NCBI GenBank assembly: GCA_037178675.1 | Contig: JAYMGJ010000649.1 | Coordinates: 1 to 43,223 of the forward strand | Origin: Scleroderma bovista | Lineage: Eukaryota; Basidiomycota; Agaricomycetes; Boletales; Sclerodermataceae | DNA length: 43,223 nt | Reading direction: 5' to 3' | Shown here: positions 21,428-31,863 of the stretch, one piece after another | Numbering within the stretch: position 1 is the stretch's first letter | Layout: the number at the start of each line of letters is the position of its first letter | Translations under genes and position numbers: made by a program | The notes under the pieces: generated by a model | Told to the model about the DNA's origin: nothing | The model's input: the letters and a program-made list of their open reading frames with translations, nothing else | Database searches by the model: none

Positions 21428-21777
21428 GACGTGTCAAGTGGGCACTGGGGACATGCCAAGTGTCGATATGGACATGATGAAGCCTACAAACTCATCAGAG
21501 AACATCAGTACACCTTGAAAGATGACCAAACCGCCAAACTCACCTATCAAGGCTGCAAGGCAGTGTCCAGCCAAACACCTTCGGAAACCCAACAGATGCA
21601 TCGATTGTGTGCACAGATGCACAGAGGGTTGCAGACAATGCGAAAATGGCTGAAAACAAAATGGAAAGCGTCAGCATGCATCAAAATGGCTCAAAGATGC
21701 CAAACTCACCTGTGGAGGCTGCAACACAGCACCTAGATGGTCCGAACGATGTCGGAGACCACATGGTTGAGACAACC
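21428..21777 (+). pseudogene. Copia Co-4 linker fragment
   Basis: The plus strand carries the Copia linker repeat: words such as ENKMESVSMHQNGSKMPNSP followed by an LDGPNDVGDHM-type spacer, equivalent to one to two 57-residue units of Co-1 and Co-3. No stop-free frame spans it fully. It is bounded by the D LTR end on the left and an H LTR on the right. Confidence 0.55.
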
Positions 21778-22101
21778 CTAATGGCAAACAACCCAAAGAA
21801 CTACCACACCGGACTCTGAGGAGAATAGGATGCGAGTATCTAGAGCAAAGACCCAAGATGAGCTCAAATGGGGAGCCTCTGGGTGCTGGATTGCACTGTA
21901 TATATACAACTATACATGAGGGCTATGCGAGGCTACGTGCAGGTAAAGGCTATGTAATGACATCACTTGTGGAGCTAAGGCTGTGTGTAATGATATCAAG
22001 GGTGGCAGCATGTACAGCACGAGGCACTGGTCTAGACTAGGTAGATAAGATAAACACTATCTAATCACAGATTAGATAAGATAAAAAGATGGTCCGTAAC
22101 A
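21778..22101 (-). repeat. Short LTR of family H
   Basis: Read on the minus strand it begins TGTTACGGACC at 22101 and ends TTAGGGTTGTCTCA. It matches the solo LTR at 41319-41681 at both ends and in the middle (GGAGCTC..CCATTTGAGCTC). The flanks do not form a duplication (TATAT right, ATGGT left). It joins Gypsy E on one side to Copia on the other, so it marks a recombination or a deletion. Confidence 0.75.
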
Positions 22102-23290
22102 TATATCCCCAATGAAGATCCATCTTCGTGAAGAGTTTACATCCTTTCAGCTTGTCGACAAGCTGACTGATCAAGGGTAGCGGGTAGTTATTTTTAATGG
22201 TCCACTCATTTAAATAATGATAGTTCTGAACCATGCACTTCTTGCCATCTTTTTTGGGGACAAAGAAAACAGGTGAAGTCTGAGGGGAGATGGACAGGCG
22301 AATATACCCTTTCGCAAGTTGATCGTCAACAAAGTCCTCTACTTCCTTCTGTTCATCCACCGACAGGGGTATCAAACACCCTTTCTTAGGTGGGAAGCCC
22401 TCCCTGAGATCTATTCCATGATCCCACAGCTTTCTAAGTGGCATGCATTCAGATGACCTATTTGAGAAGACATCTAAATACTCCCAGTACTCTTGGGGTA
22501 CAAGCTTCTGGGCCTCTTTGAGGGTTGTCTTATTGATAGCAACCTTTGACTCATGAGCCTTTAAAGCCTGAATCCAAGTTTCCTGAGATTTGTTTTCTCG
22601 TAATAATTTAGCAAAGTGTGTCTCTAAGAGTGACTTGCACTCAGGAGGACACCTAGTTAAGTTAACTTGGCCGGTTACCCAGTCAATATTGGGATTATGC
22701 TTTCGAAGCCAGGTGTGACCGAGGATAAGAGGAACTTTTTTAAGGCAAGTGACTGCACACCAAAGTTTTTCAGTGTGTTTCACAATACCAACTGTGAGTA
22801 ATACATAATGCATGATATTGCCTTCCTGGTTCCTGGTGCCATCTACGTTAAGCACTGGGACAGGCTTTACCAGCTTAGACAACTGCAAGCGTCTCAAGAG
22901 CCCAGCTCTTGTCAACAAAACAACCAGTAGTGCCACTGTCTAGCAGGGTGTCTACTTCAATAGTGTTAAGGGGTCCACAAATGCAGATGGGTACTATCAC
23001 TTCATGTTCCAAGGTGAAGGACCTTTGTAAGTCCAAGAAAGAAACTTCTTTGGTTCCGGCGGGGCTTTCTGGTTCCTCAGATGCCAAAGAGGGAGAAACA
23101 ATATTATCTGGCAGGGAATTAAGCACACACAATTTAACCTCCAGTGCTGAGCCCTTTGCAGGGACTCCCTTAGAGGGTACAGTAATAGATACAGGAGAGT
23201 CATTACAGTCCACACTATCTACGGTCAAGACAGAGTACTTGTTGAAGGAAACAGAGACAGGAGAAGCTACAGAAGACTTACTGCAGCATC
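22102..23290 (-). pseudogene. pol: Gypsy E protease and RT start, frameshifted
   Basis: The frame opening before MTVDSVDCNDSP (ATG 23228) carries the protease motif LLDSGTTGCFVD near 22930. It then shifts by one base near 22895-22910 into the frame with LSKLVKPVPVLNVDGT, LILGHTWLRKHNPNIDW and the RT start: GIDLREGFPPKKG, then AKGYIRLSISPQTSPVFFVP, PLPLISQLVDKLKG and FTKMDLHWGY. It ends at the H LTR, before the YxDD box. In a Ty3 element this region would process Gag and copy RNA; here it is dead. Confidence 0.8.
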
Positions 23291-23327
23291 CAATTCAGAC
23301 TCGAGAGCGAGGGTGCCTGTTGCATCC

Positions 23328-24326
23328 TCACTCTCTAATCTTTAAATTCTTGAAATAGTCCCTCATCTCAGAGAAGGACATACCGTGAACGGCATTGACA
23401 TGTTCATCATCAGGTTGGGGCTGTACAGCCCAGGTTTGCTGGGGTTTCCCTCAACATGGGCGATGTGGTTGGCTACATTCGCGAGCAATGTGGCCAAATC
23501 CCTGGCAGTTGTAGCACTGGAGCCCTTTACTCCATTGCTGGTTTTGCTGCTGAGCAGCACCAATGTCCATTGGGGCGCCAGTGCCTGGGGTTACTCCATA
23601 AGGAGAGGAGCTTCCACCCTGCTGGAAATAGCAGGTGTTACCCTGCGTATTAATCAGGAAGAGCTCCTGGGCCCTTCCGACAATCCTGACTGAAGCAGTT
23701 AGCTCGGCGTAGTTTGACTGAGCTTTGCCAAGCAGGTACACCTGCTGGAGGACCTGCCTCTGCACTGCTCTTTCCAGCAAGTCCCTAGCGTAGGTGTCAG
23801 GACAGTTGCTCTCTATCCCCAGTGACTCAAAGGTTGTGAGGAACTCATCCACTTGTTGATGAGGTCCTTGGTGCAACTTTAACAACTGGGACCTAGCCCA
23901 GTTGGCATTGTTGCCAGGGATGAAGTAACCAGTTATCTAGGCCTGTAACTTGTCCCAAGTTGGGTACTGGACATTTGGGCCAATGTAGTACTCCAACTTA
24001 ACCTGGGCCCAACACCCAGCTTTAGGCCCTTCAAACCGAGAGAGGACGGCCGCCATGATCTTGCTATTTTTTCTAAGGAGACTGGCCCTCTGGTTCATGA
24101 GAACCCACAGTTTCATCTTGCTCCACCATACTCTGAATGCCTAGGGGGAGCTGTCGTAATTCCCAGGTTCAGCGACAATCTTTTTAGCACCTCATGCTTC
24201 GCCCTCAGTGGGGGCACTGAGACCCTGCTGCACATCAGCAAGGGCCTGGATACTGTTTTGCAGGTCAATTTGGCCCTGCGCGAACTGAAGGAGAAGATTC
24301 TGAAGGGGGTCCTGGTGGTGATCCAT
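23328..24326 (-). pseudogene. gag: Gypsy E gag with four nonsense codons
   Basis: A frame of 333 codons starts at ATG 24326 (MDHHQDPLQNLLLQFAQGQ) and ends at TGA 23328 after MSFSEMRDYFKNLKIRE. It is interrupted at 24192 (TGA), 24141 (TAG), 23937 (TAG) and 23451 (TGA), with no frameshift. A Ty3 capsid with FEGPKAGCWAQVKLEYYIG and LLKLHQGPHQQVDEFLTTF lies in the middle. A CCHC knuckle (CYNCQGFGHIAREC) is at 23475-23516. The domain layout and length fit a small Gypsy gag. Confidence 0.82.
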
Positions 24327-24376
24327 CACTTAATACGGATGGTAATGGGAGTACAGAGCACCTCAGGGACATGCGG

Positions 24377-26336
24377 TGTCATGCACCAAACAGGTTTGGT
24401 ACAGTGAACATGGAAGATAACACCTATATTGAATGATCCTTATGTGAAGGATAAGCACGACGGACCCTCATCGTAGCCATCTATCGCACAAGAAGACTAT
24501 CCTGATGCGAGAGACGAATGCCAATGCAGACAGTCATCTATCGCACGAGGACCGCCAAGAAGCAGAAGAAACTGAAGGAATAACATCAATTGTGGTATGA
24601 GAAAGGAATGCACACGTCTGCAGTCCAACTCCCATACCAGAATGATCAAAGAAGCCGAAGAATTGATGGAGAAACAAAGGAGAAAGAGAAGAAATGATTT
24701 TTAGCACCCAAATGTCATTTTTAGGCACCCAGTGCCGGCATTCCGATATTTTGAATAGCTCCGTCGTTTCTGAAGCTATCAGGCACGTGACTATACCGTC
24801 AGAGAGCCTAGAGTGTGGTCTATCTTCCTGTCAAGTCCCGATGCAAATCTGTTCATTTCCCACGGAGATATTCCCTCCGCAATCCAGACGTTCGCTTCAT
24901 CACTCACTATGGAGTCCATATTTTCTCTGGATCATTTCTCCGCTATTGCTGCAGATCTCCACTATGTCCTGCTCTTAGGACAGCCTCTCCCAGAGTTCCC
25001 ATGCACTGCCTGGCACATATCTTCCCAGCCTGCTCCCTCAGTCCCTCTCATTCTCGGTCAGCACGTTCTCCTCGTCAGTCCTGCGTCAAGGACGTACTTT
25101 GGTCATCTTAGGTCTATTGTCAAGCTTGAGAAGTCTTCTCTGGTCGTCTCTGTGTCCCCTGAGACCTCAGCCTATGGTCCCTTCCTCCCAGATACTTGCC
25201 ATGTCCATCTTCCTCTGTCGTTCGTCTTGCTTCCCTGGATGCGTCGAATTCAATACTCTATCCACTTCCCTACTTTCAGACGACGTCCCCCAGCACCATG
25301 ACAGTTATCCCCCCACTTTATAGTGCTATTAGGAAGAAGAACCCTCTCTTGTTTTTTCCCAGAAGAGAGCTCGTCAAGGGAGCCCATGGTTGTGCTTCAG
25401 CGGCGCTAGAACACATGCACTATACCTTAGTGTATGCTGACCCCCAAAAAAGACCTCTGGACCCCTGGTACCCTTCTTGTGGCTGTTTTGTCTCGGATCA
25501 ATCCCCCTATTTATCTCAGATCTTCCCCATTGTTGTCCCATCAAATTCCTGATGGTACACAGCCCCCATCAAACTTCTTAGGCTGTGCATCAATGACTCC
25601 TTCTGCTGTGCAGTGACTCATCCCTTGCTTACTGATGCTCTCTTGTCATCAGTATTACTCTATCCCTTTCGCATTTTTGGTATATTACTCAGCTGATGAC
25701 TCACTCCCTTACCAATCAATCTTGTCATGCAGCTTACTCATTCCTTTACTCAGCAGCTTATTCATGCTTCCTATGCTTACTCATTCCTGCTTATCCCTTG
25801 CTTACTGATCGCTTACAAACCCCTTACAAAGCTCTTACCAATCCTTGACAAATTCTGCTTACTCCCTTCTCTTTTTTGTGCTTTAAAGCTGTGCCCCTCC
25901 ATGTATTTAAACCCCTGGGCTCAGCCCAGTGGAAGAAGACCCAATTGCATGAAATTATCCCTCTCTCAGACTCTCTCAGTCAGTATCCCCTCAGCTCTTT
26001 GAGTCTTGTAGGCTTCAGTGAAGGTCTAAAGGCTCTGATATCTCAAGTTTATTCAATCCATTCAAGTCCAAGTATTTCTCTAGGCTCAAGTGGAGTCTAG
26101 CCTGTCTATCCTTCATATCCCATTGCTTCTGGACATCAGGAGCCCCCTTGCCCCTTTGCTGCACCAATCTCTAGGTGTAGTATCGCTGTTTCAGTCTCAG
26201 TCAACCCAATCCCCGCTTTGACACTTCCTAGGCTTTAGGAAGAGTCCAGACCCCTATCCCCTTCATCATCTATTGCTCCTGTACCCCAGGAGTATCCTGC
26301 ATCATTGTCTGCATCACCCTGTTGGTGTAGATCCCA
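24377..26336 (+). repeat. Family-D LTR, plus orientation, 3' truncated
   Basis: Begins TGTCATGCACCAAACAGG and matches the reverse of 38964-35393 throughout, without the TRIM insertion found there. About 137 bp of the 3' end is missing: after GTTGGTGTAGATCCC (26336) the sequence turns into an inverted partial copy. The LTR is about 2.1 kb, unusually long, and holds an open frame of 162 codons (24813-25301) and others that are partly conserved in the second copy. Confidence 0.8.
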
Positions 26337-26800
26337 AAACTTGAATATCAGAGTCTTTAGACCTTCACTGAAGCCTACAAGACTCAAAGAGCTGAGGGGA
26401 TACTGACTGAGAGAGTCTGAGAGAGGGATAATTTCGTGCAATTGGGTGTCCCCTCACTGGGCTGAGCCCAGGGGTTTAAATACATGGGGGGGCACAGCAT
26501 TAAAGTACAAAAAGTGAAGGGAGTAAGCAGAATTTGTCGAGGATTGGTAAGGGATTGGTAAGAGCTTTGTAAGGGGTTTGTAAGCGATCAGTAAGCAAGC
26601 GATAAGCAGGAATGAGTAAGCATAGGGAGCATGAATAAGCTGCTGAGTAAAGGAATGAGTAAGCTGCATGACAAGATTGATTGGTAAGGGAGTGAGTCAT
26701 CAGCTGAGTAATATACCAAAAATGCGAAAGGGATAGAGTAATACTGATGACAAGAGAGCATCAGTAAGCAAGGGATGAGTCACTGCACAGCAGAAGGATT
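26337..26800 (-). repeat. Inverted partial D LTR
   Basis: The reverse complement of about 25599-26048, joined head to head to the plus copy at 26336. The word TGAGCCCAGGGGTTTAAATAC at about 26463 mirrors GTATTTAAACCCCTGGGCTCA at about 25903. It is joined on the right to a gag start (26801). Confidence 0.8.
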
Positions 26801-27095
26801 GTATCATGGAGTGAAGAGTGGGGGACACCCCTTTTTGGGAAATATAGAACAGTGAGTGAAAGAGGTGTTCTGGGGTCATGGCTTCGCTGGGTATGCAAAA
26901 CTGCAGGGAGTCTAGAAATTTCCTGGCTGATTTTGTGTCAGAGATTACTTCTGAGGTGTCCTCAATGATGTCTGCTAGGGGAGTAACACTACTTCTGGTT
27001 GTAGGGTGGCCAGGGTTGGCCGAGGTAGCTGGGTCTGCCATAAGTGGAGTATTTTTATTGCCAGGCCTGGGAGGGGGGCGGCCCAGGGTGGACAT
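26801..27095 (-). pseudogene. gag: Family-D-type gag start (element F), truncated
   Basis: The minus frame from ATG 27095 (MSTLGRPPPRPGNKNTPLMA) stays open for 98 codons up to SQKGVSPTLHS, then runs into LTR sequence at the 26800 junction. It lies about 130 bp after a tRNA-type primer site and a remnant of a D-type LTR, as a Gypsy gag would. The residues (a Pro-rich start, then an ARKFLDSLQFCIP helix) are plausible for a Gypsy gag N-terminus but I do not match them to a named family. Confidence 0.5.
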
Positions 27096-27225
27096 GATTT
27101 TGATGGAGGAAGGGCGAGTTATGGAGTTGCTCTAGGTGAGAACTAGTGTCTAAAATACACTACTGTACGTTGACCTGGGTGGCGACGGGCTCTGGTTTGA
27201 GTGAGTGACTGAGGTTTTTCCTGGG

Positions 27226-27243
27226 GTCCTAGTCGGGGTGCCA
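27226..27243 (-). promoter_or_regulatory. tRNA primer binding site of element F
   Basis: TGGCACCCCGACTAGGAC on the minus strand starts with TGG, two bases after an LTR end (TTCA at 27246). This is the classic spacing for a tRNA 3'-end primer. Confidence 0.55.
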
Positions 27244-27245
27244 CG

Positions 27246-27293
27246 TGAAGCTGAGTCAAGGAGTGTTTTACCAAACCTGTTTGGTGTGTGACA
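27246..27293 (-). repeat. 48 bp remnant of a D-type LTR
   Basis: Starts TGTCACACACCAAACAGGTT at 27293, as the D LTRs do, but reaches an LTR end only 48 bp later. The middle of the LTR is deleted. To the right lies Copia Co-3. Confidence 0.6.
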
Positions 27294-28395
27294 TTGTATG
27301 CACGCTTTGGGTGTCCGTCTGCCCATTCAACACGTCCGCGTGCCTCCCAAGGCCTTCCATCTCGTTGACAGCACGTTTCACATCACCAGAAGGTGAGTTT
27401 TGTGGTTTGGGGTTGTTTGGGCACATTCTGACGATTTGCAGTGCGTATATAGCCGTTTTCATGTCCGTTTCGACGCATTGGATGTCTGTGCACCCACTCG
27501 ATGTATCCACAGGTTTCCTGTGGCTGTTCGACTCATGTAGAGTCTATCTGGTGCCTTTACCAGGTAAGTCTGGCAGTTTCGGCTCTGTTGGGCATATGCT
27601 GACGATATTTGGTGCGTTTCTAGGTTTTAATGCATTGTTTGCAGTGCTTTGCATGCCTGTGCATCCACTCATCGTGTCTGCATGGTTTCCAAGTCCATTT
27701 GGGTACTCTGCGCATTCCCTAGCGCTTCCAGGAGGTAAGTTTGGAGTTCTCGAGTTATTTGGGCATGTTCTGATGTTTCCCACTTCGTCAGTAGGTGTTA
27801 TCGCGTGCATTTTGACAGTTGGGGTGTCCGTCTGCCCATTCGACCTGTCTGTGTGGCCTCCAAGGCCATCCATCTCATCAATGGTGTGTTTGACGTCTCC
27901 AAGTCCCAGGTACGTCCCAGCACTGTCATTACGACTTATACCAGCCGTTTTAGCTGTGTTTGACACGTTCGGAGCATCTGCCTGGGCTCTCGACACATCC
28001 GTCTGGCCCTCCAACATCTCCGTTTGGCCCCCAAGGCCATTTGTGCCATCTATGGCACGTCTCGTGTCTCTAGCACCCAGGTACGTGCCTGCACTCTCAC
28101 TGTCGCTCATAGTGGCTGTTTTAGCGTTGTTTGATGCATTTGATGCGTCCGCCAAGTCTTTTGACTCATCGGCCTGGCCATACAACCCATTCATGTGGCC
28201 ATTCGAAGCATCCGCTCTGCTCCTGGGGCCATTCTCGTCATCTGCATGCCAATGCACGCCAGCAAGGCATACTTGCGGTATTTCGCCGCTGTGTGGCTTC
28301 TCTGACTCAGTGGATACAGTAATGAGTATATCTGACTCGTTTAGGCTGGCGGCGAGCTTCTGGGGCATAGAGTGCCTGCTCGAGCTGTGTGCGTC
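27294..28395 (-). pseudogene. Copia Co-3 linker fragment
   Basis: One minus-strand frame runs from the Gypsy A' LTR (28395) to 27294 with a single TAG at 27544. It contains about five 57-residue units of the Copia linker: ESAGTYLGARDTRRAID, then GLGGQTEM-type, then EPKLPDLPGKGTR and KPQNSPSGDVKRA. The unit period in DNA is 171 bp. No gag or enzyme domain is present. Both ends are cut by other elements. Confidence 0.7.
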
Positions 28396-29046
28396 TGTTA
28401 CGACCATGTCCAACTCCAGGACTTATCCGGTTACTCCGGTCGCATCGCAGCTCTGCAGCTCAACTCCGGTCGCTCAGTCACTTACTCCGGTCACAGTCGC
28501 GCAGTTATACTTCCGTTAAGCAGGACACCTGGTCTATGCTCCATTCGCTCGTTACCACACCTCGCCGTCTACCCTGCCTTGACGTGAGTTCTCTGTGAAC
28601 TCAATATATCCTATACCTTGTAGCATTTTCACCAGACCTGACCTAGTCCTAACTCCGGTCATTCCTTGTCTGCTATTAGGTTGTTTACTTGTCACCGTAT
28701 GTACTCGACCCTAGTTTCTACTTAGTATAAGTACTCCGTAGTTTATTCTGTATACCTCAGTCTGAAATTAACCATAGTCTCTACTCCTGATCTTGTCTGT
28801 CTCTGTCTCTGTCTCTGTCTCCCCTTCTTGACCGGAACCTACGCAAGGGATCAACGCTCGTTGTCCTTAGTCGTTGAATCCAAACGGTCACCAACTCCGG
28901 CCGGACTAATCTCTTGTCCAGCCCTCTGCCCTCTCCCTTTGTCTGTTTCCGTCCGGACCTGACCGGACCCCCTACCGGAGTAGACCCAGACTTGACAGTA
29001 TTTCAGACTCACACTTGTGTGGGTTCACTGTTCCATACCTCGTACG
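28396..29046 (+). repeat. 5' LTR of Gypsy A' (inner end approximate)
   Basis: Matches the reverse of 598-1296 and begins like 43133. The first 110 bp carry five or so CTCCGGTC words. A CTGTCT run lies at about 28796-28822. The inner boundary is not fixed because the 3' LTR is out of view. The leader to the gag ATG at 29067 is short. Confidence 0.75.
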
Positions 29047-29066
29047 CAAACTAGCTTCTATCCCTT

Positions 29067-29658
29067 ATGACCATGACTACGCGCTCTCGCGCTCGTACTG
29101 CTGCAGCACTTGCTGAAGAAGCAGGTGCAGTCGACGACCTCCACCTCTCTGCTGCCCATCAAGCCTTGTCTAACCGCAGGCAACCTCCGGCTTCCGTTAG
29201 CCAATTCCAGAGCTTCACAGCTCGAAACCCTACAGCGCCTTTGACTCCGCGTCGAGATGCTGCATCTCAGAGCCTTCGTGGTTCTGCAGACTTAGATCAC
29301 CATGAATCTGTTTCTGGTGATCGATTCCCTTACTGTTGCGACCCCACTCTGGAACGTTGCGAACCTGCCCGACACCAGTGGTTTGGCCCTGAGGATGGAC
29401 CCGGAGGTGATCCGGATGACCCTGGAGATGGTGACAACGATGATGACGACGACGACGATGACTTCGTCGACGCCATGGATGAGCTAGACCCTGGTCTAGC
29501 TGTCTTCCAAAACTTAGCAGTCGCCGTCAATCGCCTCTCCCGCTCCTCCCGCCAGACCAACGACTCCTCCTCCTCCCGTGCCAAAGTCCGTGAACCGGAC
29601 ACCTTCGACGGTACAGACCCAAAAAAGCTCAGGACCTTCTTGGTCCAGTGTGAGCTAT
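29067..29658 (+). pseudogene. gag: Gypsy A' gag, part 1
   Basis: From MTMTTRSRARTAAALAEEAG to LVQCEL, where a solo LTR interrupts the frame. It has a disordered Ser/Pro/Arg-rich start, an Asp run (DDDDDDDFVDAMDELDP) and the beginning of the capsid (DTFDGTDPKKLRTFLVQCEL). It is the same as the copy at 1-597. Removing 1346 bp plus one 5 bp duplication rejoins the frame with part 2, to give 481 residues in total. Confidence 0.9.
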
Positions 29659-31004
29659 TGTCAAGACCAGTTCTCCTCAGCGATCTTACTAGGAGGTCCA
29701 GACGTGCAGGGAACTAATGAGGAGGTAAGTCCAGACACTAGTAGGTGCTAGTTAGTGCGGAGAGTCAAGTCCGGGTTAAACGAACGAAGTCCGGGCACTA
29801 GAGAAGCACAGGGAGTAAGTCCGGGTTTTTGCGGAGTAAGTCTGGGCCACGGGAAAGTGGTCCGGAGTTGAGTGCAGCTTGTCCGGAGCGAAGGACATCC
29901 CAGAGGTGGGATAAGTCCTGAGAGGTCTAGCATCGAGTCTGGGACAGAGGTGGCTTTTGCCCTCGTGCAAGTAGGAGACTTGCTAGGATCAGACATAGGA
30001 CCAAGGGGACGAGATAGGACGAAGGCCGGAGTTGGCTGGAGTTCAGGAGAACAAGATGGGATTAGGAGAGCATGGTGGGTAGTACAGAGTGGGGAGTATC
30101 TTAGTTGAGATTTGATCTAAGGAAACTACTAGGCCGGAGTATAGTAGTTTATATAGTAAATGAGAACTAGGGTGAGTATATACGGTAACAAGTAAACACC
30201 TTAGTTGGGACAAGGGACGGAGCAGAAATGGACAGGAAAATAAAGCAGGTACAGGAAAATAAACCGGAGCGGGAGCAGACATGGGGAACTAGAGATACAG
30301 GGACGACGGAGAAAAAGCAGGGACAGTGAAGTAAAGGGAACTAGGTCGGAAGAGGACAGGTAAGGGTTGGAGGTGGACTTAACTAATGTTAAGTCCGGAG
30401 TGATGTCCAGGACCAGAGGAAGTGGGACCAGAGGAAGTGCACGACCAGAGGAAGTGCACGACCAGAGGAAGTGCACGACCAGAGGAAGTGCACGACCAGA
30501 GGAAGTGCACGACCAGAGGAAGTGCACGACCAGAGGAAGTGCAAGAGCGGAGGGAGTGCATGAGTGGAGGGAGTGCACAGGTGGAGGAAGGGAGGAGTAG
30601 CTGGAGGAAGGTCCGGAGTTGGACATGGAAATGTCCAAGGCCATTGGTGGACCTATCAGAGGGAGTGGAGCGGAACAGGAGCAGACCTGAGCTGGAGTTG
30701 GATGTACCAGCCGGAGTTGGGCTACATTGCAGACAAGACCAAGGGAGTGGCCGGACTGAAACCAGAGTAGCGACAAGTGGTAGGTGCAGGCTCGACATGG
30801 CGGAGTTAGACCGCAGATGTGTCTAGAGGAAGACAGGGGTTAGTCCTGAGGTGGAGATGGACGTAGTGACTGGAGTTGAGCTGTAGTGCAGCTATGAGGC
30901 TGGAGATGGCCAGACTAGCTCCGGAGTTGTGTCAATGCCTAAGGAGAGGTCAGGCGGGCCAGGGTTAGACCGGAGTTGCGACTGGGAACAGTATGGATAT
31001 GACA
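29659..31004 (-). mobile_element. Solo LTR inside A' gag
   Basis: A 1346 bp TG...CA unit flanked by GCTAT at 29654-29658 and 31005-31009. On the minus strand it begins TGTCATATCC and ends GGTCTTGACA. Its middle resembles the family-A LTR (TGTTTACTTGTTACCGTATA and the TACTC...CCTAGTT block), so it is a distant relative. It has no coding capacity of its own. The comparison with 1-597 shows the uninterrupted gag sequence at this point. Confidence 0.92.
30411..30580. repeat. 17 bp tandem array in the solo LTR
   Basis: GACCAGAGGAAGTGCAC repeated seven times from 30426 at exact 17 bp steps, preceded by a 15 bp copy (30411) and followed by two degenerate copies (GAGCGGAGGGAGTGCAT, GAGTGGAGGGAGTGCAC). 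The overlapping open frames on both strands are products of the array. Confidence 0.9.
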
Positions 31005-31009
31005 GCTAT

Positions 31010-31863
31010 GCTTCCAGGATCGAGCCAAGGCATTCCTCCTTGATAGGGCAAAGGTAACTTTCGCCCAGTCATACCTAAAAGGAATGACACTAGAATGGTT
31101 CGAACCAGACCTCCTCCACTCCGGTGATCTGGCTGACTGTCCACTCTGGATGGACAGTTGGGTCCACTTTGTCGCTGAGCTCCAGAGTACCTTTGGTCCT
31201 CACGACCCCATAGCTGATGCAGAGCATCAATTAGAGCACCTCTGGATGAAGGATGCTCACTGCGTCACACGGTATATAGTTGACTTCAACTGGCTTGCCT
31301 TGCAGGTCCAAGACTACGGGGATGGCGCGCTCCGCCGCCTGTTTTACTCCGGTCTCCTGGACTGCCTAAAAGATGAGATAGCTCGAGTTGGGAAACCCCT
31401 GACTCTGCATGGGCTTAGGGCCCTTTGTCAAGAGATCGATGCGCGCTATTGGGAGCGCAAAGACGAGATCTCTCGTACGACGAAGACCCAGTCCACCTCA
31501 TCCCCTACCAAGCCCTCCAACTCCGGAGGCAACTCATCCAACTCCGGTCAGGAGAAATCCAAGACCGGAAATGCCTCCAGCCCCGCCAACTCTGGCTCGT
31601 CCAAAATGACCAGCAACCAGTCCTCCTCCGGCTCTAGACCAGACTTAACCAACAAGCTTGGTAAGGACAGGAAGCTAACTGCAGACGAGCACAAAAGGCA
31701 TCTGGACAACAACCTCTGCATGTTCTGTGGAGGTACTGGTCACTTTGCGGACAATTGTCCAAAGAAGACCAAAAAGGCCAAAGCTCGTGCTGCGGCCATC
31801 GCTGCTGAGTCCGGTAAGACGGACTCCAACTCGGGTGCCAACTCTGAGTCAAAAAAAGAGTAA
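31010..31863 (+). pseudogene. gag: Gypsy A' gag, part 2
   Basis: Continues gag after the solo LTR: CFQDRAKAFLLDRAKVTFA, then the capsid core (YLKGMTLEWFEPDL, LQSTFGPHDPIADAEHQLE, YWERKDEI) and a Ser/Asn/Gly-rich linker. A CCHC zinc knuckle (CMFCGGTGHFADNC) is at 31717-31758. The frame ends at TAA 31861. Just before the stop lies a run of seven A, the likely frameshift site to pol. Confidence 0.9.

Larger units (their letters stand above)
22102..24376 (-). mobile_element. Decayed Gypsy E, 5' half only
   Basis: Minus-strand gag, protease and the first part of RT are present. The element stops abruptly at the H LTR (22101), before the RT active site, and lacks RNase H, integrase and any assigned LTR of its own. 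Upstream of gag only about 50 bp of leader remain before the family-D LTR at 24377. Whether the H LTR is its own 3' LTR after an internal deletion, or an unrelated insertion, cannot be decided. Confidence 0.8.

Noticed and set aside
21778..22101. H LTR as an insertion with TSD into Gypsy E
   Set aside because: The flanks differ (ATGGT and TATAT) and the sequence beyond is Copia, not the rest of E pol.
27245..28519. 424-codon plus-strand ORF
   Set aside because: It is the antisense of the Copia linker (minus, one TAG only) and runs on into the family-A LTR, so it is not a gene.
30411..30580. CRISPR array
   Set aside because: Units are directly adjacent 17-mers without spacers, inside a eukaryotic LTR.
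30201..30826. Overlapping ORFs of 77-191 codons around 30400-30600
   Set aside because: They are created by the 17 bp array, which keeps every frame open, and by CCGGAGT-rich LTR sequence.
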